From assembly GCA_035286745.1 (NCBI GenBank), contig DATECU010000191.1, positions 1 through 8,240 of the forward strand: 8,240 nt of DNA. The letters are read 5' to 3'. The first letter of the stretch is position 1. Each line of letters opens with the position of its first letter. This document shows, one piece after another, positions 1 to 4,821 of the stretch. The position numbers were made by a program, and so were the translations under genes. The notes under the pieces were generated by a model. That model worked only from the letters and a program-made list of their open reading frames with translations, was not told the DNA's origin and made no database searches. Source of the stretch: DATECU01 sp035286745 (GTDB taxonomy: Bacteria > Acidobacteriota > Vicinamibacteria > Fen-336).

Positions 1-1
1 T

Positions 2-763
2 CCAGCGGAGCGGCCAGGCCGTCGGCGCCTCCTTCACGGACTGGTTCAGGCGCCGCCGCTCCGGTGGTGGCTGCGCGACCCGGTGACCAGGGCCTCGTTC
101 CTGCTCAGCGCCGCCTACCTCGCGCGAGACCGCGATGTGAAGCTGCGCGTCTACCCCGCCATTGCGCCGCTGCTGTGCATGCCGCTCGTCTTCGTGCTTC
201 AGGATGCGACCCACCGTAGCTCCACCTCCAATCCTGGGTTAGGCCTGGCCTTTGCCGGCAGCTTCCTGGCGCTGGTGCCCGCCTTCGGGCTGAGCCTCCT
301 CCGCTACTCCCAGCAGTGGCAGGCCTCGGACCTGTTCCGAGCTGCACCCCTGGCAGGGCCGGCCCCCCTCTGCCATGGAGCCCGCCTCGCCTCGCTGCTC
401 TTCCTCGGCTTGCCGCTGATCGTGTGCCTGGGCGGCCTCTTCGGCGTTCTGCAAGGCGACCTTTCCCACCTGGTCTTCCTGCTCCCGGGCGCCATCGCTC
501 TCCCCGTCCTGGCGCTCATCCCCTGCCTGGGCGGGAACGCGGTGCCGTTCTCCCTGCCGGGCGAGGAAGCCAAGGCGGCCAGTCGGGGCCTGAGCATGTT
601 CGGCATGATGATGGCGGCCATGGCCCTATCCGGCCTCGTCCTGGCGGCAAGGGCCTACGGCTGGTTCTGGTGGCTCATCATGGCCGAGAGCATGGCCGCC
701 CTCGCCATCCGGGCGTGGCTGCGCGCCCGGGTCGCCACCGCGCGATGGTCCTCGATGGAGTGA
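2..763 (+). CDS. Integral membrane protein, C-terminal part (5' end outside window)
   Basis: The reading frame is open from base 2 to the TGA at 761-763, so the true start probably lies left of the window; the GTG at 83 is only the first start-like codon visible and has no Shine-Dalgarno. About 253 residues are visible. After an Arg/Trp-rich stretch (LRWWLRDP) come about six hydrophobic segments, at roughly residues 22-40, 50-74, 103-123, 129-149, 171-190 and 193-211 counted from the GTG. Between segments 2 and 3 is a cytosolic-looking loop with SQQWQASDLFRAAPLAGPAP. The pattern of paired helices and a conserved-looking amphipathic loop is compatible with an ABC-exporter permease subunit or a related polytopic protein, but no family-defining motif is visible, so no function is assigned. 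An ATPase partner, if any, would lie left of the window. The gene converges on the histidine kinase with a 79-bp gap. Confidence 0.75.
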   Translation, partial: PAERPGRRRLLHGLVQAPPLRWWLRDPVTRASFLLSAAYLARDRDVKLRVYPAIAPLLCMPLVFVLQDATHRSSTSNPGLGLAFAGSFLALVPAFGLSLLRYSQQWQASDLFRAAPLAGPAPLCHGARLASLLFLGLPLIVCLGGLFGVLQGDLSHLVFLLPGAIALPVLALIPCLGGNAVPFSLPGEEAKAASRGLSMFGMMMAAMALSGLVLAARAYGWFWWLIMAESMAALAIRAWLRARVATARWSSME

Positions 764-822
764 GTGCCTACGCCTTTCTGCCCAGAGCTTCGAGGACAGG
801 GTCCTTGGCCCGGCCGGTCGCG

Positions 823-839
823 CTCGCAGTCGCTGCGGG
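823..839. terminator. Weak hairpin between convergent genes
   Basis: A 7-bp stem (CTCGCAG paired with CTGCGGG, one T-G wobble) with a 3-nt loop lies in the 79-bp gap between two converging genes, 3 nt past the histidine-kinase stop codon. No T-tract follows on either strand, so it is not a canonical intrinsic terminator. Location is the main argument for it. Confidence 0.2.
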
Positions 840-842
840 TCG

Positions 843-2978
843 TCACCCTTGAGCGGGGGGAGGCTCCACCGGAAGCGTGAACGTGAAGGTCGCGCCCTGG
901 CCGGGCACGCTCTCGGCCCGGATGCGGCCTCCGTGCGCTTCGACCGCTAGGCGGCAGAAGGCCAGGCCCAGGCCGCTGCCGCGTCCCTTGAGCGATCCGG
1001 TCACGAACTCCCGGAACAGGCGCGGCAGCAGGTCTGGCGCGATGCCGGGCCCGTCGTCCTCGATCGAGACGGTGACCATCCCCTTGACGGCTCGGTCGCC
1101 GGCGGCGCTGACCCGGATCGACCCCCCCGGCGGAGTGAACTTGATGGCGTTGCCGGCGAGATTCTGAATCACCCGCAGCAGCAGGCCACGGTCGGCTTGG
1201 ACGGGCGGTAGCGCGTCCGCCATGGTGCTCGTCAGCCTCTGGTGTTTGGCGTCGGCGAGCGGCCGCACCAGGCCGAGAGCTTCCCCGATCAGGCTGGCCA
1301 GGTCGAGGGGTCCGCGTTCGACCGGCATCTTGCCGCTCTCCAGACCGTGGACCTCGAGGATCGCGGTGAGCAGATCGAGGACGCGCTGGGTGCTCCGGCG
1401 AGCCAGCTCGAGTGGGCTTTCCGGATCGGCGGTGCCGTCTTCGGGGGCCAGGAGATCCAGCGCCCCGCTGACCACGGTCAGCGGGCTGCGCAGGTCGTGG
1501 ATCATGGTGTGGATCAGCGTCTCGCGCAGGCTCTCCACCTGCTTGCGCTCGGTCACGTCCTGTTTCACGGCGATGAAGTGGGTGATCTCACCGGTGGGGC
1601 TGGAGACCGGTGCGATCGTCTGTTCCTCGGTGTAGAGGCTACCGTCCTTTCGGCGGTTGGTGACTTCCCCGCGCCAAACCTGCCCGGCCAGGATCGTGTT
1701 CCAAAGATCCCGGTAGAAGACCACATCGTGGGCCCCCGACTTGAGCAGGCCGGTGGTGCTGCCCAGGACCTCGTCGGCCGGGTAGCCGGTCATGCGCGTG
1801 AAGGCCGGATTCACCCACTGGATTTTGCCTTCCCGGTCGGTGATCAGAATGCCGTTGGCGGCGGCTTCCAGAGCCACCGCTTGCAGCCGAAGCCGCTGGT
1901 CCGCCTGCTTGCGGTCGGTGATCTCCCGGAGCAGCAGCAGCCGCCCCTCGACGCGGCCGGGCCGCTCCCGAAGCGGCGCCACGCTGGCTTCGAAGTGCCG
2001 CTGTTGGCCATCCAGGGCCAGCACCAGCTCCTCGCGCACGGTCTCGCCAAGCGCGTGGTGGCTAACGATGTGATTCCAGGCGGGGAACACCTCGGCCACC
2101 GGCCGGCCGATGCCCAGGGCCGGGGTCAGCGAGAGCAAGGCCTGCGCCGCCGGGTTCAGGTCGGCCAAGCGGCCCCGGGCGTCCACCACCAGCACCGCCT
2201 CCCGCAGGCTCTCCAGCACCGTCGCCTGGGCCACCGGTATGATGTCCCACAACCGCGAGTCGAGCATCCCCCAGGCGAAGATGGCGGCCGCCAGCACCAG
2301 CGCGTAGGGGTTGGGATCGACGCCTGGAATGAACAGCCCGGCCAGGTAGAAGAGGTGGACGACCGCGGGGATCGTCGTCCCCACCAGCAACACGTTCATC
2401 TGGCGGCGGATGAGGCCCGAGGCGTGGGACCGGGCCTGGAACAGCAGCGCCCAGGCAGCGACCACCAGTAGATAGATGTAGGCGTTGTGCGCCCAGTACC
2501 AGGGGCCGGATTGGAAGCGGGTCCAGGTGAAGCCGCCGGTGCGATCGATGCTGATGCCGCGCCAGATGAGCTCGTGGTCGGGATTGGTCCAGGCCAGCAG
2601 GCAGGTGATGGCCGGCACCACGAACAGCGGGCCCAATCGAAGCGGCGTCAGCATGCGCTCCCGGCCGGTGTAGGCGAGCGCCACCACCAGGACCAGCCCC
2701 GGGATGTTGGCGACGCCCAGGTACTCCACCTTGAGCCATAGCTGGACGCCGGCCAGGGTGGTGCTTCCCAGCTCTGCCGAGTAGGCGAGCACATACACGG
2801 TGACGGCCAGGCTGAGGAGGATGAGCGACACCCCCCCACGGGCCGGCCGGCGCCGCAGCGCCAGCAGGACGATGCCCAGCATCAGGGCCGCGCCTACGAA
2901 CAGCGGGGCGGCGAAGGGGGTGAAATGCCAGGTCACTCCGTGAGTCCGATCCGCGCCCGGGCCGAGCAGAGAGGACAA
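843..2978 (-). CDS. 7TM-PAS-PAS sensor histidine kinase (orphan)
   Basis: This is a membrane-bound two-component sensor that autophosphorylates on histidine and passes phosphate to a response regulator. Seven hydrophobic segments span residues 20-243 and match the HisKA_7TM input-domain layout. A degenerate PAS follows (about 253-355), then a canonical PAS/PAC (about 368-480; WVNPAFTRMTGYP, ending VTERKQ). The HisKA H-box is MIHDLRSPLT with phospho-acceptor H494. The HATPase domain has an N-box with N606 and N610, G1 DDGPGIA at 641-647 and G2 GRGSGLGL at 665-672, so all catalytic boxes are intact. There is no receiver domain and no adjacent response regulator. The listed start is TTG at 2978, the first start-like codon after an in-frame TAA (3003-3005). 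GTG at 2936 (residue 15) would also precede TM1; neither has a good Shine-Dalgarno. The ligand is unknown; the 7TM bundle and PAS domains offer both a membrane and a cytosolic sensing site. Confidence 0.95.
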   Translation of the reverse strand: MSSLLGPGADRTHGVTWHFTPFAAPLFVGAALMLGIVLLALRRRPARGGVSLILLSLAVTVYVLAYSAELGSTTLAGVQLWLKVEYLGVANIPGLVLVVALAYTGRERMLTPLRLGPLFVVPAITCLLAWTNPDHELIWRGISIDRTGGFTWTRFQSGPWYWAHNAYIYLLVVAAWALLFQARSHASGLIRRQMNVLLVGTTIPAVVHLFYLAGLFIPGVDPNPYALVLAAAIFAWGMLDSRLWDIIPVAQATVLESLREAVLVVDARGRLADLNPAAQALLSLTPALGIGRPVAEVFPAWNHIVSHHALGETVREELVLALDGQQRHFEASVAPLRERPGRVEGRLLLLREITDRKQADQRLRLQAVALEAAANGILITDREGKIQWVNPAFTRMTGYPADEVLGSTTGLLKSGAHDVVFYRDLWNTILAGQVWRGEVTNRRKDGSLYTEEQTIAPVSSPTGEITHFIAVKQDVTERKQVESLRETLIHTMIHDLRSPLTVVSGALDLLAPEDGTADPESPLELARRSTQRVLDLLTAILEVHGLESGKMPVERGPLDLASLIGEALGLVRPLADAKHQRLTSTMADALPPVQADRGLLLRVIQNLAGNAIKFTPPGGSIRVSAAGDRAVKGMVTVSIEDDGPGIAPDLLPRLFREFVTGSLKGRGSGLGLAFCRLAVEAHGGRIRAESVPGQGATFTFTLPVEPPPAQG

Positions 2979-3022
2979 GGGCGCACTGTCACCGACGCTA
3001 CTTTACCGCAGATGAGAGCCGG

Positions 3023-3038
3023 TGACGGGATGACGGGA
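3023..3038. repeat. Tandem 8-bp repeat TGACGGGA x2
   Basis: Two exact, abutting copies of TGACGGGA lie between the divergent histidine kinase and membrane-protein genes. Directly repeated short half-sites are the usual form of OmpR/PhoB-class response-regulator boxes, although those typically repeat every 10-11 bp rather than 8. A chance repeat is possible in such GC-rich DNA. Confidence 0.35.
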
Positions 3039-3124
3039 GGACCCTCACGGATTCCGGAGCGCCTCGAAACGTGGCAGAATCGGGGCTATTCCACCTAGCC
3101 ACAAGTCAGTTTGGCCATAGCGCC

Positions 3125-3130
3125 GGAGGT
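3125..3130 (+). promoter_or_regulatory. Shine-Dalgarno deciding the start at ATG 3135
   Basis: GGAGGT ends 4 nt before the ATG at 3135 (5 nt from GGAGG). It decides between this ATG and an in-frame TTG at 3111, which would add eight residues and has no ribosome binding site. Confidence 0.8.
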
Positions 3131-3134
3131 TTCG

Positions 3135-3791
3135 ATGCCCGAGCCCACCGATTCGCGTCGTCTCATCGTGATTCCCGCGGCGATCACCCTTGCCGTGACC
3201 CTGCTGCGGCTGACCGGAGAGCTGCTCCACTGGTCGCCCACCCTCTTCAACCCGGCTGCCGGGGGCGGAGGCGCCCTGATCGGCATTGCATGGCTGGTGC
3301 CGGTGTTCGGGGTGTACTTTGGCATCTCGCTGGCCCGCAGCGGAGGGGGACCGCAGCGCGTGGGGGTCGGTTTCGGACTGGTGATCCTGGCGCTGGCCCT
3401 GGTCCCGCTGGCGGGTTTGGCCGCGAGTGCGCTGGGCGTCAACCCCCAGAGCCTGAGCACGCTGCTGGTCTTCGTGGTGGCGTCGGTGGTGGCGGTTCCG
3501 GTCGCGATGCGAGCCTGGCCGGAGCTGGGGCGGACCCTACTCGTCTATTCGCTGGCGGCTCGAATACCGGTGGCCCTGGTCATGCTCTTCGCCATCTTTG
3601 GCAACTGGGGAACCCACTACGACGTACCGCCTCCCGGCTTCCCGGCGATGGGGCCACTGGCGAAGTGGTTCTGGATCGGCCTCATGCCGCAGCTCACGAT
3701 CTGGATCGCCTACACGGTGGTGATCGGGGGCCTCTTCGGGTTGGGGGCCGGGGCGCTGGCCTCCCGCCGCCGGGCCGCCGCCTCACGCTAG
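3135..3791 (+). CDS. Membrane protein of unknown function, 218 aa, about six TM
   Basis: I do not recognise a named family. The protein begins MPEPTDSRRL and goes straight into a hydrophobic segment, with no cleavable-signal features. About six membrane segments are visible: residues roughly 9-30, 44-63, 72-95, 101-121, 134-154 and 178-204. The first loop has a Gly-rich stretch (NPAAGGGG). A short periplasmic-type loop near 155-172 is rich in aromatics, Gly and Pro (GNWGTHYDVPPPGFP). The C-terminus is Arg/Ala-rich and short (RRRAAASR), suggesting a cytosolic positive tail. No conserved charged or metal-binding residues stand out inside the helices, so a transporter or enzyme role cannot be argued. 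It is transcribed alone, divergent from the histidine kinase and convergent with the next gene (16-bp gap). A shared control region with the kinase makes a regulatory link possible, but nothing more. Confidence 0.85.
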   Translation: MPEPTDSRRLIVIPAAITLAVTLLRLTGELLHWSPTLFNPAAGGGGALIGIAWLVPVFGVYFGISLARSGGGPQRVGVGFGLVILALALVPLAGLAASALGVNPQSLSTLLVFVVASVVAVPVAMRAWPELGRTLLVYSLAARIPVALVMLFAIFGNWGTHYDVPPPGFPAMGPLAKWFWIGLMPQLTIWIAYTVVIGGLFGLGAGALASRRRAAASR

Positions 3792-3807
3792 GCGCGCGGA
3801 CGTCTGG

Positions 3808-4239
3808 TCATCGGGTCCTGAACTGGGAGATGTCCGCCTGCTCCAGGGCGTGGTCGAGAAGGACGGCCAGCACCCGCCCGGACACCACGAGCGCGTGGTC
3901 CCTCGACAGGCCCATGTCGTCGATGCCAGGGCTCCCGTGCACCTGGAGCCAGCAGAACCCGGGCAGGCTCTTCTCCGGAGAGGTTCGGCGGAAGAACTCG
4001 GAGCTGGTCACCTGCACGCCCGCGAAGGCGAAGCCCGAGGCATCCCCGATCGCGGCCAGCGAGGCGCGCAGGCGTTCGGTGACAAGGAAGAAGGGATAGG
4101 AGCCAACCAGGTCGTCGCCGACCCACCAATCGAAGACGTAGTGGAGATCTCGCACCACCGGCGCGTCCCCGTCGGCCTCCACGATGGTGCCGGTGCCGGG
4201 ATGGCCGCTGGGCTCGGGCTTGACCACCAGGAAGGGCAC
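3808..4239 (-). CDS. Hypothetical soluble protein, possibly immunity-protein-like
   Basis: A 143-residue protein without signal peptide or membrane segment. Start is GTG at 4239, supported by AAAGGA on the minus strand (4248-4253) 8 nt upstream. Visible landmarks are an aromatic stretch HYVFDWWVGDDL (about 33-44), then FFLVTERLRASLAAIG followed by ASGFAFAGVQV, and near the end DDMGLSRDHALVVSGRVL followed by ADISQF. The pattern '(V/I)(T/S)ERL...L...G-F-V-V' and the late 'LVVSxRVL' resemble, from memory, the Imm11/DUF1629- and Imm43-type immunity proteins and related myxobacterial families. This is motif resemblance only; I cannot align it here and no toxin gene is in the window. It is the second gene of a minus-strand pair, 25 nt after a small membrane protein, and probably co-transcribed with it. 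The function is therefore unassigned. Confidence 0.8.
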   Translation of the reverse strand: MPFLVVKPEPSGHPGTGTIVEADGDAPVVRDLHYVFDWWVGDDLVGSYPFFLVTERLRASLAAIGDASGFAFAGVQVTSSEFFRRTSPEKSLPGFCWLQVHGSPGIDDMGLSRDHALVVSGRVLAVLLDHALEQADISQFRTR

Positions 4240-4264
4240 GCCGGCATTCCTTTCGTTCGGCGCT

Positions 4265-4669
4265 TCAGAGCGGGTGCTGATCGCGATCGCCGGCCGAGAT
4301 CCAGGCCGCCAGGCCGCCGGTGGCCACGTCTGCCAGAAGAGCGCCCAAGCCCGCCCCCGCCAGACCCGGAAGGCTGTACTGCACCAGGAACAAGACGGCT
4401 AGGAACAGCGGCTCCGAGGGTCCCGACGCGGGCAGCCAGGCCTTTTGTCCGGCCAGCGCCAGGCCCTGGCCGACATAGAGGCCCAGCGGCCCGGTCCAGG
4501 GTCGGTCTGGCCAAGCGGCGCCCAGCACAGCCCCTACCACGAACAAGCAGGCGAGGATGAGCGCCGACTTGGCCTCCCACGGGTGCGGGCTGCCCACCAG
4601 TCCCGGTGAGCCGAGCCAGAGCGCGAATCCGATGACGGCCCCTGCTGTGATGGGAATGGCCAGCCTCAC
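4265..4669 (-). CDS. Small four-TM membrane protein, 134 aa, unknown function
   Basis: Start chosen is GTG at 4669, because GGAGGA (4677-4682 on the minus strand) sits 7 nt upstream and the first membrane helix begins at once (VRLAIPITAGAVIGFALW). An in-frame upstream start at 4774 would add 35 polar residues of low-complexity type and use up the divergent promoter region, so it is less likely. Four hydrophobic segments are visible at about 2-20, 33-51, 84-102 and 104-124. Between segments 2 and 3 is a loop with WPDRPWTGPLGLYVGQ, and the tail is short and charged (SAGDRDQHPL). I recognise no family and no catalytic residues. It leads a two-gene unit with the 143-residue protein, 25 nt apart, and is divergent from the large fusion gene. 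Confidence 0.75.
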   Translation of the reverse strand: MRLAIPITAGAVIGFALWLGSPGLVGSPHPWEAKSALILACLFVVGAVLGAAWPDRPWTGPLGLYVGQGLALAGQKAWLPASGPSEPLFLAVLFLVQYSLPGLAGAGLGALLADVATGGLAAWISAGDRDQHPL

Positions 4670-4755
4670 CTCTCCGTCCTCCCTCCGGTGACGCCCCTCC
4701 GCCACCGGCTGTCGCAAGCCTATCGGTGGTCGCAGGCTGTCGTCAATCTCGGCGG

Positions 4756-4782
4756 CCCCGGCCACCCCGGCCACCTGGCCGG
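4756..4782. repeat. Period-9 tandem repeat ending in a 16-bp palindrome
   Basis: CCGGCCACC occurs twice in tandem (4758-4766 and 4767-4775), and the 9-bp periodicity extends back to 4756. The second copy begins a perfect inverted repeat CCGGCCA-CC-TGGCCGG (4767-4782, 7-bp arms, 2-bp centre). It ends 24 bp before the -10-like hexamer and 39 bp before the GTG of the fusion gene, a position where a regulator could act. In RNA it could form a stable hairpin, but no T-tract follows, so terminator function is less likely than an operator. Confidence 0.4.
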
Positions 4783-4806
4783 CGGGACCTGCGGGGAAAC
4801 CGGGGA

Positions 4807-4812
4807 TAAGAT
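4807..4812 (+). promoter_or_regulatory. Candidate -10 element (TAAGAT), possibly leaderless start
   Basis: TAAGAT matches the bacterial TATAAT consensus at four of six positions and ends 9 nt before the GTG at 4822. Transcription would then begin at or within a few bases of the start codon. There is no recognisable -35 hexamer 16-18 bp upstream, and no Shine-Dalgarno before the GTG. Confidence 0.25.
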
Positions 4813-4821
4813 GACGGTCGA

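Larger units (their letters stand above)
2979..3134. other. Divergent intergenic region, kinase / 218-aa membrane gene
   Basis: This 156-bp region separates two divergent genes and should hold both promoters. I see no hexamer pair good enough to call. Its one clear structure is a tandem 8-bp repeat (3023-3038), listed separately. The Shine-Dalgarno of the rightward gene lies at its right end. Confidence 0.5.
4670..4821. other. Divergent intergenic region upstream of the fusion gene
   Basis: This 152-bp non-coding stretch separates the minus-strand membrane-protein unit from the three-domain enzyme gene and is rich in repeats. It has a 6-bp inverted repeat CCACCG/CGGTGG (4702-4707 and 4724-4729), a direct repeat GGCTGTCG (4707-4714 and 4735-4742, 28 bp apart), a period-9 tandem repeat (4756-4775), a palindrome (4767-4782) and a -10-like TAAGAT at 4807. 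Each short repeat could be chance in GC-rich DNA, but their concentration here suits a control region. Confidence 0.45.

Noticed and set aside
316..852. 178-codon frame overlapping the first membrane protein
   Set aside because: It is Arg/Pro-rich and out of frame with the clear membrane-protein sequence; the hydrophobic pattern is all in the other frame.
1242..2471. 409-codon open frame antisense to the histidine kinase
   Set aside because: It has a low-complexity Gln/His/Gly/Arg-rich product and lies wholly opposite conserved kinase and PAS sequence; it is a shadow frame.
3111..3134. TTG at 3111 as the start of the 218-aa membrane protein
   Set aside because: It lacks a ribosome binding site, while ATG 3135 has GGAGGT at ideal spacing.
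3071..4099. 342-codon plus-strand frame across the 218-aa gene and into the 143-aa gene
   Set aside because: It overlaps two better-supported genes in other frames, is Gly/Arg/Pro-rich, has no ribosome binding site and has no membrane or domain pattern.
4670..4774. Extended N-terminus of the 134-aa membrane protein
   Set aside because: The extra 35 residues are polar and unlike the rest, and a strong GGAGGA lies 7 nt before the internal GTG at 4669.
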